NCBI RefSeq assembly: GCF_950023065.1
Contig: NC_088678.1
Location: forward strand, 15,242,580 to 15,306,579
Length of the DNA: 64,000 nt
From: Planococcus citri
Taxonomy: Eukaryota > Arthropoda > Insecta > Hemiptera > Pseudococcidae
Reading direction: 5' to 3'
In this document: one piece after another, positions 22,656 through 34,479 of the stretch
How positions within the stretch are numbered: position 1 is the stretch's first letter
How the letters are laid out: each line of letters opens with the position of its first letter
Notes under the pieces: model-generated
What the model saw: the letters and a program-made list of their open reading frames with translations, nothing else
What the model was told of the DNA's origin: nothing
Databases searched by the model: none
Position numbers and translations under genes: made by a program

Positions 22656-25630
22656 GTTGCGAGTGATCAACACTTGAAATTTGATTTTGGGGTTTTCTAA
22701 TATTAATTAGCGGTTTTCATCTCTTGTTCGCCATCATAATTGATTTCCTTTTTAATAATCTTTGAGATAACACAAGGCTTCAAAAGTTCGACAGTTTTGC
22801 AAAAAATCTGTCTGTTCCGTCGTCCCTACAAATAGCTTATTAGTCAATCGAACCAAAATCCGAGGATCCAGATTCAGGATTCTCCATTTCAACTAAAAAT
22901 TCGCTCTCACTCCATCACCCCCCTCTCCCTCGTCATGCACGAACGCACTTCCACCGCGAAAATTTCCACCAGAAAATCTTATTAAAATGCAACGACATTC
23001 AATTCAACTCGACCCAAAAACCATTTTCAGTTTTACGATATAGCTGGGTCTTCAAATTGTAAAATTCTATCCAAACAAAATGATTTTTTCGGCTCCGCAA
23101 TATTGGCGAAGACGTTGAATAATACGAAGGCGAGTTTATGCGAAAGTAAGTTGTAAGTACCACAAAGAGAGAGAGAGAAAGAGTATAGCAGAGTATCGAA
23201 AGAATATCTCTTTAAATGTGCCCCACTAACCCTCACACACTCTCTGCAAGGGTATAACTCGGAATCCGATCATTCGTGCAGTAGTGAAAACGTACAGCAG
23301 CAGTAAGAGAAAGCTTTAAAAGTCTATAATTTTTCAAAGCTACAAATATATAAGGACGGTATTTCCAATAAGCTAATTTTATTCCCCTTTTTTTCTTATT
23401 CATTGGGCGAGAAAGAAGGAAAAATACCCGCTATGAAACTCAACTCGGCGCGAATAAACTTTATCCGCGGATAGATAAGCGTATTTTTTTTTCTTCGCTA
23501 TAAAGAAATTGAAATTCGCATCGAATTGCACACTATTACTATATAGGAAAGGAAAGACCTCGTCGTTGTCGTCTTTTTCTCGCAAGTCGCCGGTTGAACC
23601 CCTTAAAAACCATAAATTAACCCATCTCCCTAATTTCGGCAATTTATCTGCTTTCATCGAATTCCTTAAAAGCTGCTCAGCAGCTAAAACCACCTCTTGC
23701 ACCGGCACCACTTACGGTTCGGTTCAGTGCTCAAAAGTGTTGAAAGGAGAGCGAGAAAAAAATAGCTAGTTTAACGCGATCGCGTCGAGCTATTTGAATA
23801 AAAGAGGAAAAAAAACCGTTATCGTTTACTCGACGATGCTCACTTTTCTCTTTATAGAGTAATTTTAATCGAAAGCGATAAAATAACCTTTAACTGCGTC
23901 AATTTTCCAACATGGTGCTCGCGGTGTTAAATGAGAAAAGTCTTAATGCGACGAAAAATGCCAGATAGGTACTTGCGAAAAGCTTAATGAGTAGGTATTT
24001 TTTGCTTTTGCTGGTGGTGTTGTTGTTGTTGTTAGCGTGCGAAGGAAGTAGGAACACCTACACGTCGAGTAAACAATATTCCACAACCTATGATGGTATC
24101 TGCATCGGGTCGGAAAAAAAAGTATATTAAAAGGGGCCAAAAGTCGTGTAAGTTGAACTTATAGGAAAGGATAGAAGATCCGGTATAGGCCATACGAGTG
24201 TATAGGAAAAAAAGGGTCGGTCGCCGCATACCTTGTTTACCGTTTTTCCATTTCAAATGAAAGGCATTTTCTTACAAATGTCGCATTGTTTGGCGTTTCA
24301 GGTCGAAGAGAAAAAGGCGCAAAATACGAAATACAATGTCGAATTTATGCGTACGGTCGGTAAACAGAAACACGACCCAAGTCGATATTTTTTCCGCCTC
24401 ATTTGCTTACGATATTTTTACTTCTACGAGGATATATATATGCTAAAGAGAAGAAGGTGAGCAGATACTAAAACAACAGCTACCACGTCCATTAATTTAT
24501 TTCCGAGATGCCACCTATATATATTCGAGGAAAAAAGGTTACGTGGTTAATTTTTGTAAAAGCCAGGGTACATTTTACAAGAGAAAACGACGAGCTGACA
24601 AATTTACTTCTCAGCTCTTTGCAACTAGTGGTGTCCTTTTTATATTCGACTATGACGGATCGTGCGAGTGAATTTTTCATACGAATGAGAATCTCCTACT
24701 TCCAAAATATAGGAGGATGGTATTGTGAGAGTCCTAAAGCTATAAGTATAGGCTTTTTCTTACATCGTCATCGTCATTTTTCATTATACGATGACCTTTT
24801 ACCAAACAATTTATCCGAAATGCCAAGAAAACGATAGCGATATTTTGCCATCTTATTTTATCGCTCATGCTGCTTGCTCTTTCGACCACTGAGCCAATAA
24901 TTCTGTGTAACGTCGAATAATTTACTAAATAAAAATCCCCCCTCCCTTCTCGCCTTCATCATCGTTTTCGTCAAACGTTATGAAATGAGAATCGATAAAA
25001 CAATAGACGAGAAAAAAATTCCAAATTGTTTACATAGTTTTATGCATTTTTTCCCTCCCTATACAGAGAGAGAGAGAAAGAGAGGAAAACATAAGGGGAA
25101 AAGTCAGCCAAGTTTTTCACTCGTGAATTCGATACCGAGCAAAAAACCGAGTATTTTATACAACCTACATAGGAATAGTTTTGAAAGATTCATTTTTTAA
25201 ACGCAGTTTTGGAATACCATCAAAAAACTTTGCGAGTTTTTCAAATACGAAAATATTTTTTGTCGCGCGTGATAAATTTTTCGCGATTTTTTCACTAACG
25301 AGGAAGGGTTGAATTGCTTCGTTATTCATCGTAGCGTGTTGATAGATTGTAATTTTCCAATAAGTCGCGATGAGGGGGGACTTTTTCCACGACGCCAATT
25401 TTCCCAAAGTTTACCGATAATGGAAAGTTTACGGCCCGTTTATACGTGCTAAATTTTATATTTCGTTAAATACCTAATACAACTTTGGAAAATTTTCCGC
25501 ATACGATGAGAATATCTATACGAGGAAATCGTTTCGAATGCGATAATTGGAATTGTAGAGACGGTGACAAAAAACTGTCGAAAAACGATGAAAAATATTC
25601 CCATGAATAATTCTCGCGAGAGGATTTATA
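22656..25630. other. Non-coding stretch, no gene supported
   Basis: Unique-looking sequence with several CG-rich words, GAGAGAGAG at 23167-23177 and TGTTGTTGTTGTTG at 24018-24033. Frames under 110 codons, overlapping on both strands, none with a domain. Confidence 0.45.
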
Positions 25631-26880
25631 TTTTATTAATTTCGAAACTTATGCAAATTTTTAGAGATTGAAAACTGTATAATTACGATAACGATATATT
25701 TTAAGCTTTTTACGCGATCTGGGATGAAGTTTAGGCTGGGTAACGAGACGAATGGGGGAGAGGTGATGGGGATGGGGACAATTTTTAACAGTTTTTCCAT
25801 ATTTGGGAAAGTTTGCGACAAAAACAAATGATTTCGAAAAAATTCAGTAAAGATGTGAACTTTTCCAAGTCGAAAAACAATTACATTTTTAATTGAAAAA
25901 AAAAGTGAAAAAAACACAAAATTTTGAAACTGAGAAAAAATCAAATTCGGAATTGAAAATTGAATTTAAGAAATATGCAATTCAAAAGAATCAATAAAAT
26001 AAAAAATTTTATTTTTGAAAATTTCAAAATTGGAAATTTTTTTTTGAAAGTTCGAAATTAGAAAAAACTATTTTGAAAATTTGAAAATAGGAAGAAATTA
26101 TTTTGAAAGAAAATCGATTTCAAATTGTTAAAAGTCAATTTGCAAAAAAAGTTGATATGAAAAAGAAGTCTTGTAGAAATGAATTTGAAACAAATAGCTG
26201 AGTTTCAATCCCAAAATCGCTTAATCCGAGAAACGAGGGGTGGGGACGAATGGGAAGGAGATACGAAAAAATGTTATCTATTTTTGAAAATAATTTTTGA
26301 ATTTTAAAAAGTAGGTAAGTATAGAATCAAAACTTTCTGGTCAAAATACACGTTACATCTTTTTTTGAAAGTTTTGATGCGTTGACTTTTTAAAAAGAAC
26401 AGAAAGAGAGAGAGAAAATGTTGACTCGAAACCCTAAAATTTTCATCACGTAGCTTTCAGGCTGTTGATAACAACTCTGGTAAATTGGGGGGGGGAGGTG
26501 TTAATATTTTTTGAAGAATGAGAGAGAAAAATGCTAGAAAAATAAAAATTGCAAGAGTTACAAAACTGAAATTTTATTTTTCAATTCCCCTCTCCTCTCT
26601 TATACTTCGATGGGAGTCCAAGGTTTACAACATAGATATTTTTGAAAAATTAAATCGAGATTTCAAAAAAAAATATTATTATTTTTTTGCAATTTTTTTT
26701 CTTTTACTTTTTTGTTATTTTTTGTGTTTTAGTATTTTTGTGTTGAATTTTTAACTTTTAGATTTCAAAAAAGAATAATTATTTTAATTTTGTGTTGAAT
26801 TCTCAATTTCTAGAAAGATGTCTCCACTTCAGTCAAGAATTTGGTTAGCATTTTGCAAAATAAAAATTTTGAATTAAAAA
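25631..26880. repeat. A-rich degenerate repeat tract
   Basis: Repeated TTTTGAAAATTTGAAA and GAAATTAGAAAA words, a G run at about 26487-26494, then T-rich sequence. No period can be fixed by eye and no gene is supported. Confidence 0.45.
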
Positions 26881-26899
26881 AGTGAAAAACAAAAAAAAA

Positions 26900-28900
26900 A
26901 TCAAATGAAGAACTTTTGACCAAAAATAACAATTTTTACAAAAAATTGACGAAATTGTCATTTTTTTTACAAAACATTAGGTAAGTACAAAAATGACAAC
27001 TTTTGACAAAGTAATGACGAAAAATAATAGTTTTTGATAAAAATTGTAAAAATGACAACCGTTGACCAGAAATGAAAAAAATTGAATTTTTGGACCAAAA
27101 AAATGACAAAAATGACTAATGCTTGAAAAAAAAAATTGCAAAAACAAATTATAGCATAAGAAAAAAAACGCTAAAATGACAAATTTTTTACCAGTAATGA
27201 CAAAAATGTCAATTTTTGATACAAAAAAATGGCTGAAAAAAATGACAATTTTTGATGAAAAATAACAAATGACAGTTTTTGACAAAACATTACAAAAATT
27301 ACTTTTTTGACAAAAAAAAGACAAAATTTGAACACTTTTAACAAGAAAAAATGACAAAAATGACAATGCTTGAAAAAAAATTGCAGAAACAACAAATTTT
27401 TACATCAGAAAAAAAGCGCAAACATGACAAATTTCTAACCTAGAAAAAAAATTACAAAAAAATGACATTTTTTGACAAAAAAGATCAAATGACAATTTTT
27501 GACCAAAAAGGTCAAATGACAATTATTGGCAAAAAAGGTCAAATGATAATTTTTAACAAAAAAGGTCCAAATGACAATTTTTAACAAAAAAGGTCCAAAT
27601 GACAATTTTTAACAAAAAAAGGTCCAAATGACAATTTTTAACAAAAAAAGGTCCAAATGACAATTTTTAACAAAAAAAGGTCCAAATGACAATTTTTTAC
27701 AAAAAAAAGGTCAAATGACAATTTTTGACAAAAAAAAGGTCAAATGACAATTTTTGACAAAAAAATGTCAAATGACAATTTTTGACAAAAAAATGTCAAA
27801 TGACAATTTTTGACAAAAAAATGTCAAATGACAATTTCTGACAAAAAAATGTCAAATGACAATTTTTGACAAAAAAATGACGAATGACAATATTTTTTAC
27901 GAGAAGAAATGACAAATTTGACAAGAAGAAATGACAAATTTGACAAGAAGAAATGACAAATTTGACAAGAAGAAATGACAAATGACAATATTTTTGACAA
28001 GAAGAAATGACAAATGACAATTTTTGACAAAAAAAATTGACGAATGACAATTTTTGACAAAAAATGACGAAGGGAAATTTTTGACAAAAAATGACAAAGG
28101 GAAATTTTTGACAAAAAATGACAAAAGGGAAATTTATGATAAAAAATAACGAATAAAATTTTTGACTGAGAATGACAAAAATGTTACTTTTTGGTGAAAA
28201 AGTGACAAAAAATGACGAATGACAATTTTTGACAGAAAAGTTATGTAACTAGGACACTTTGAACCAAAAAATGAGAAAAATTACATTTTTTAAAAAATGG
28301 CAATAATACATTTTCTGAAGAGAAGTAGATAACAAAACCTACATTATTTGACAAAAAATGATGAATGACAATATGTTTGACAAAAAGAAATGACGAATGA
28401 CAATTTTTGACAAAAAATGACAAATGACAATTTTTGACCAAGAATGACAAAAATGTCAGTTTTTAAAAGTGACAAAAAATGACGAATGATAATTTTTGAC
28501 TAAACATTACAAAAATGACAATTTTTGACAAAAAAGTGACGTAACTAGAACACTTTGAACAAAAAAATGAGAAAAATGACATATTTTTTTTAAAATGGCA
28601 AAAATACATTTTTTGGAAAAAAAGTAGATAACAAAACCTACATTTTTTGACAGAAACTGCCATTTTTGGCTAAAAGCGAAAAAAGTGTAAATTTTTGACA
28701 AAAAATAGCAAAAATGACAAATTTGACAGAAATTGTCAAAAAATTACAACAATGGCAATTTTCGACAGTTGAATGACCACTGATTCACTCTTTCCGATGC
28801 AGGGATCAGTTTTTTTGAGAAAAAATTATCGTTTATTGACAAAAATTGACTATTTTGACAAAAAAAATGCTATTTTAGATACAGTCATTAGTCAATCAAC
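26900..28900. repeat. TGACAATTTTTGACAAAAA-type minisatellite array 1
   Basis: About 2 kb of variable-length units (roughly 20-40 bp) built on TGACAATTTTTGACAAAAA. Local subarrays differ: GGTCCAAATGACAATTTTTA units at 27565-27700, and GACAAGAAGAAATGACAAAT units at 27900-28010. A roughly 300-bp segment containing GTAACTAGACACTTTGAAC-like sequence and ACATTTT recurs (28245-28345 and 28530-28640). Minus-strand frames through the array are repeat artefacts. Confidence 0.9.
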
Positions 28901-31396
28901 AAATATTTTCGGAAGAGAATACGAACAATTATGACATAGGTAGGTTTGAAAAAATTCCTCCTTTTCATCGTTTTTCTTCATTAAAAAAAATATATATGTA
29001 TTTATAATACCTATACTTATTTTTAAATATGTACTTGTGATGATTTTCAAATTGTGAGGATTTGAATAAAATTATCTACCTATTGATGAAAAATAATCCC
29101 TTCGCTAAATCAGCATGCAACACTGATTACAGAAATAAGAACGAGTAAGGGAAGAAAAGGGTAAACTAATCAAACTCACATCTTAAAACTATAATCAGAT
29201 CATCTCTCGCGTTGAAAAGCAAAAATACACCTCTATTCTGAACTACATATTTTCCCTCGAACCCCAATTCGAACGCAATAGTTCGACTCATTCCAGATCT
29301 TTTACACCACAGAAGCGAAAATTCGTCTAAAAATAGGCCACATAATGATGGAAAAATTTACCAGACAAGATAATAAGCCATACCATCGTCGACGACTTTG
29401 AAAATAACCCCGGAGATCGTCGTTTGAAACCGCAATTTCCTGCCTTAGGATGTATTCGAAAGTCTTCACGTATACTTATCTGTGTTTTGAAAAACACCGC
29501 GCGTAGAAAAGGCCACATTAACCAACCCTCGCCACCCCCTTTGTACCCAAAATCAAAGTAAAAAATTACTCGAGCCTGGTCGAAAAAAAAATAAACTTCG
29601 GTATGGACCTTAAAAAGAACAAAAAAAAGTCCAACAAAAAGAATCTATAATACACGATCGTTGTCACGAGGCTGTAAAATGAAAACGTTGTTTTTACGAC
29701 AACAACAAGCCATGGTTTTTTGGTCGATTCGATCATTCCGAAGCTTTGTACTAAAATACCCAAAGAACGAGTTGAAAATATGACCGACGGGGCCTTTTAT
29801 ATATCGAATCGTACTAAAAGGATGTCTTTTTTTTTTCTCCCTGTGTGTTGGTTAAAAAAAAAAAAACAACTCGTGTATTGGTTCGGAAACGAAAGTAAAC
29901 CTCGAAGGGAAAGAAGGGATCAGAGAGATCTACGCGATAATTTACTGCTACCTTTTTTTTACCCATTCTCCGAGAGAAAATAAAAGGAAAAAATCTTGCG
30001 AGTTGGTGCGACAAGCGGAATAACTAATAAAATCGATTACCGTACAATTTCACATACCGATAAATAAGTAAAGAGAGACGAAACAGAAAGGTCCAAATCG
30101 TCCTAATATATCAGCTATCGACGTATCTCTCCGGCTCTTTTTTTCCTCTATACTTTTTTTTTAAAAGGTGCTATAAAAAATCCTAAACAGGGTTCTCTCT
30201 GTGCAGGCAGGTAAAAAACAGGTTGCTAAGCGACCCAACGTAATTGAGGAAGTGATCGGACATATTATAGGTGAATTATGACTTGGAACTGGTTTTTTTT
30301 CCTCCTTAGTACCCTTTTTTTTCTTTCTTTCATTCTTTCAAAATTTAGTTGTATTTTTTTTTCTTTCATGGTAAAAACTGACAAGAGCGTGTTTTTCACT
30401 AATACCGTAATAAAAACGGCGCGCGAGCACTTTGAAAATGATGATGATAATAATAAGGCTATAGAAAATAATGTATCGACTATCGAGTGAAACCAATGTT
30501 TTGAAAATCAAACGTCGTTCGACGGTCTGTCGTCGTTATAGTTTATAGAATAGGTTTATTTATTAAATAAAATTACAGACCTCCGCGCTTTGCGTCCTAG
30601 TCCCAAGTCCGCGTGTGTTGTGTTGTGTTTTTCACCCTTATATTCATACAGAGTGTCAGGCTGGGTCGGCCGCCAGCCAGCGTAATGAAAGGCGATAACA
30701 ATAGATATAATGGCGTATTTGCGGCCATCAATAACATTTATAAGCGCAAGACGTTTTTAATATATTAAAAGGAGAGAGCTAAAATGTGTGACAGAGTGAG
30801 AGAGTGAAAGAGAGAGAGAGAAAAAAAATCGATACAGGGAATTATTCTCGCTTTAGGGAAATATGTATTATTATTATACATAACTACATTTTATATATCT
30901 AAGCTGGTTCTCTTTTTTATACCTCGAGGCATTTGGCAGAATAATTAAATTGAAGCCGCCGCCGAGCTGCTTATAGTTATAGAGGTTTATCTTGGTGATT
31001 TGGAGTCTGCACAGAGGAGCAGTGAAGGGAGTTAACATGCTACCGGAATCGATAGCTCTTTCCGTTGACTTAACGTCGTCGTCATCGTCGACGGTCAAAA
31101 GTTGAAAGAGAAAAAAAAAACTTTTCTAGCTGATAAGCCAAGTCTCATGTTACTCGTACACCTCCTGCTACTGGTCTTCATCATCTACAATATTCTATGG
31201 TATGGGCTGGTTCGGTTGGTTGGTGTTATCATCTTGCCAACTATTATGAGTGCACGACTAACATAACGCGAAAGGGAGGAAATTAACGACTGATCGCGTA
31301 GTAAATGAAATATAAAAACCACCTTATCGACGCGTGTGCTGACTTTGGGGTATATTACACTCGACTCGAGGTTTATGTTACTTACATGTTGTAGAA
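28901..31396. other. Non-coding stretch, no gene supported
   Basis: Unique-looking sequence between repeat regions, with T runs, a GAGAGAGAGAGAG patch at 30805-30820 and GTCGTCGTCATCGTCGACG at 31074-31092. Frames are short; no gene or RNA recognised. Confidence 0.45.
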
Positions 31397-32043
31397 TACA
31401 GGGTGGTACAGAAAGATGTTTTGGATATGGGTTTGTTACGAGCTGGAAAATGTTTCAAGAATGGAAGAGCAGTCTCCCACTCCCAGTGGGTATCTTTGGG
31501 TCAAATTTTCGTATCAAATGTGAAGATTTAAAAAAGTTACCCTGTTGATATTTCTAATTAGTAATTACTGGACATTTTATTCGACTTCATATTATTTTCA
31601 GAAAAAATTGGTAAGTAGAAAATGAAAATGAAAATTTAGGTGAAGGATCCTGATTGATTAAGGGTGGTGGGATTTAGTTTCGAGTGCTCGATGTAAGATT
31701 GAAAATGAACTATCGTTGGCCAGGTTTTACTCAAAAAATTACCATTTTTAGAAGAAAATAAAAATGTCATAATTAATTTGAAACATGGCCAGTTTTAATT
31801 GGAGGGTCCATTTCTGGTTGAAAAGTTATCATCTTTGCAGATTAAAAAATTATCATCTTTACTCAATCAAAAAAATAATAATAATAATAAAATAAACAAT
31901 TTAATGCACGATGTGTGATCATCTTTTAAAATTACCATTTTGAATTAAAAAATGACAATTTTGTGGTAAATACATACATAGGTATGACATTTTGAATGAA
32001 AAAATTACAGCCATTTTTAATGAAAAAAAAAAAAAAAAAAAAA

Positions 32044-34310
32044 CGATCAAGTATTTATTGTACTTGATGATGATGAATAAATTTTTATTTAGAGACGCCC
32101 AGCAACTTAGGCTTTTTTGCGTCTGCTGTTTTTGACACAGATTACAAATATTAATTCATTTTACACAGATGATTACAAATACCTACATTCAACAATATAA
32201 CAACAAATATAACATGAAAAAATAAATAGGAAATATATAACATGCAAAAGAAAAATAACATTGAAAAAATTTGAGAAAAAGCACTAAGGAAAAAATAATG
32301 TGTTTAAATATCATTGAATAAGTTAGACTCTTTTAGAAAAATGAACAATTTCTGGCACAGATTTTCATTATCAGCTTTTAGATGAGCATATTTAAAGTCA
32401 CTGCCTAGTATATTTTCTACTTTTGATTTGTATAGTATGCATGAGTCCAGTATATGTTGAATGGTTACATCTGTATCACAGGTTGGGCATTTTTTCAGAG
32501 ATTTTTCTGAGAAGAGTGAGCTGTGTGTGAATGTGGTGTGGCCTATGCGGATTCTAGCTAAAATTACTTCTTCTCTCCTGCTTAAGCGATATGAGGTAAC
32601 TGGATTTGGTGGTATGATGTTTTTGTACAATTGAGTTTTTTCTTTGATAGCATTCAAGTTGGCAGAATCAATATTGCAGGAGGCAAGCAGTTCTCTAGTG
32701 TGATTTCCAAATGGTTTGTAAGTAGAGTACTGGCTTTCAAGGCTTGAATGGAAAATCTTGAAGTAATTCAGATGGTGTGGGTTCATGGCAATCTTGAGAT
32801 AGTATTTCAGAGCAAGGTAGTTTCTCCTTTCTTGCAGACTGGTGGTGCCTATTTCTGTGATAAGTTTTGAGATGGGGCTTGTGCGGAAAGCACCTACACA
32901 GAGACGAAGAGCATGATTTCTGATGGAATTTAGTTTATCTAGGTCTGATTTGGCAGCTGAATTATAGATAATTGATCCGTAGTCAATAATGGACTGGAGG
33001 TGGCTTGTATATATTCGTAATAATGCCCATCTGTCTGCACCCCATCTGTCTGCACCCCATCTGGTGTGACTGAGTTTTTTTAGAATGTTGATAGCATTGT
33101 TTCCTCTCTGTTTAACATAGTTGAGGTGAGTCTTCCAGTTCATACGTTCATCTAGGTAAAGTCCAAGAAATTTGTGAACAGGAGTACTTGTGATTTCAGT
33201 ATTGTAGATTTGAAGGTTGATACTCTGTATGGGTCCATGTTTGCGATGAAAGTTAATAATGACCGTTTTTTCAGGTGAAAATCTCAGTCCTTTTTCAGTG
33301 ATCCACCTCTGTAGACGATTTATTGTATCTTGGAGACTTTTTTGAAGTTTGTTGATTGATTTTGCTCTAGCAAAGATCGCCAAATCATCAGCAAATAGTG
33401 AGTAATTTACTGGTTTGAGTATCACATTTTTTATATCATTCATTGCTAGTATGAATAATATGGGACTGATTACTGCACCTTGGGGTGTGCCAATTTCTTG
33501 AGTATAAGCTCCAGAGTAAGTTGTGTTCAACCGAATTTTGAATGTTCGATTCCTCAGGAATGATGATATAAAAAGAGGTAAATTTCCTTTGAGCTTGAGA
33601 TTTTTCAACGAATTCATAATAACTTGTTTTGGTATCCGATCAAACGCTTTCTCTACATCAAAGAAAACACAAGCTGTATACTGGCCAGTTGTGAAACCAT
33701 CCAAGATTTCTTGTTGAAGTTTTACTAACTGATCCAAAGTTGACCTGCCTTTTCTGAATCCACACTGGTTTTCGTCAATCAGGTTTTTTATTTCAAGATG
33801 ATCCATCAATCGGACAACTACCATTTTTTCCAGTATCTTGCATAAAACTGAGGTTAGGGCAATAGGGCGATAGCTGTTTGGCTCTAATGTAGGTTTTCCA
33901 GGTTTTGGTATAGGTATCACATGTGATTCGAGCCATGAAGCAGGTACCTTGTGTATATTCCATATTTCATTGTAGAATTTTAGCAGAATTTTTAGGTTAT
34001 CTGTGTTCATGTGTTTTAACATCTCAATATGAACATTATCTGGACCAGGTGATGAATTCCTTGTTTTTTTTATTGCATTTTTCAATTCTAGAATGGTGAA
34101 GTTAGCATTATACTCAAGGTTGCAATTTTCTTCTTCAAAAATTTGGTTATTAAAATCCTGAGTTATTCGAGATGTCAGGTACTCAGCAGGAAGTTTATTA
34201 TTTGAAGTGCTTTCCGCAAAATTTTTGGCCAAAATTTCAGCAATTAAAAATAAATTTTCAACTGATTTTTTTTGCTTCAAGAAATAGGTAAATATTTTTT
34301 CAAAAAATCA
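32044..34310 (-). mobile_element. 5'-truncated jockey-like LINE
   Basis: The minus-strand coding region (32304-34280) is followed by about 260 bases of 3' sequence carrying an AATAAA and ending at an 8-bp stem hairpin (ATCAAGTA...TACTTGAT, 32046-32068). The endonuclease part of ORF2 and all of ORF1 are missing, as expected for incomplete reverse transcription. Unusually, the 3' end abuts an A run on the plus strand (about 32020-32043), so on the element's own strand the tail is T, not A. No target duplication was found. It lies between stretches of the TGACAATTTTTGAC repeat. Confidence 0.8.
32304..34280 (-). CDS. Jockey-type reverse transcriptase, ORF2 C-terminal part (658 codons)
   Basis: This would copy element RNA into DNA at a nicked target. 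RT motifs run in order: SSPGPD near residue 77, NSYRPIALTS near 135, QCGFRKGRST near 172, FFDVEKAFD near 206, GTPQGAVISP near 264 and the catalytic SLFADD ending at 299. LGLYLDERMNWKTHL near 372 follows. Residues 598-614 form a C-x2-C-x7-H-x4-C knuckle, usual near the end of jockey and R1 proteins. The frame is open throughout, but the N-terminal endonuclease is absent; an in-frame TGA lies a short way upstream of the first listed codon, which is TTG, so no genuine start exists. A 15-bp tandem duplication repeats GADRW at 409-418. It is probably a dead but recent copy. Confidence 0.85.
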   Translation of the reverse strand: MKQKKSVENLFLIAEILAKNFAESTSNNKLPAEYLTSRITQDFNNQIFEEENCNLEYNANFTILELKNAIKKTRNSSPGPDNVHIEMLKHMNTDNLKILLKFYNEIWNIHKVPASWLESHVIPIPKPGKPTLEPNSYRPIALTSVLCKILEKMVVVRLMDHLEIKNLIDENQCGFRKGRSTLDQLVKLQQEILDGFTTGQYTACVFFDVEKAFDRIPKQVIMNSLKNLKLKGNLPLFISSFLRNRTFKIRLNTTYSGAYTQEIGTPQGAVISPILFILAMNDIKNVILKPVNYSLFADDLAIFARAKSINKLQKSLQDTINRLQRWITEKGLRFSPEKTVIINFHRKHGPIQSINLQIYNTEITSTPVHKFLGLYLDERMNWKTHLNYVKQRGNNAINILKKLSHTRWGADRWGADRWALLRIYTSHLQSIIDYGSIIYNSAAKSDLDKLNSIRNHALRLCVGAFRTSPISKLITEIGTTSLQERRNYLALKYYLKIAMNPHHLNYFKIFHSSLESQYSTYKPFGNHTRELLASCNIDSANLNAIKEKTQLYKNIIPPNPVTSYRLSRREEVILARIRIGHTTFTHSSLFSEKSLKKCPTCDTDVTIQHILDSCILYKSKVENILGSDFKYAHLKADNENLCQKLFIFLKESNLFNDI

Positions 34311-34479
34311 GACCATTGTCATTTTCTGTCCAAAAACTATCATTTTTGCCAAAAGTGTTTATTTTTTGCTATGAATTTTCATTGTTTTGTTGCGAAATTG
34401 CAAAACTCATTTCCAATAAGAATTAGTTGACCATTTTGCAAAATCATAATTTTTTATTTAAAGAGACAACAAAAACTAA

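Noticed and set aside
27796..28124. Minus-strand frames rich in Phe, Ser and Cys
   Set aside because: Translation of the TGACAATTTTTGACAAAAA array.
26900..28900. CRISPR-like regular repeats
   Set aside because: No unique spacers, variable unit length, eukaryotic context; an ordinary minisatellite.
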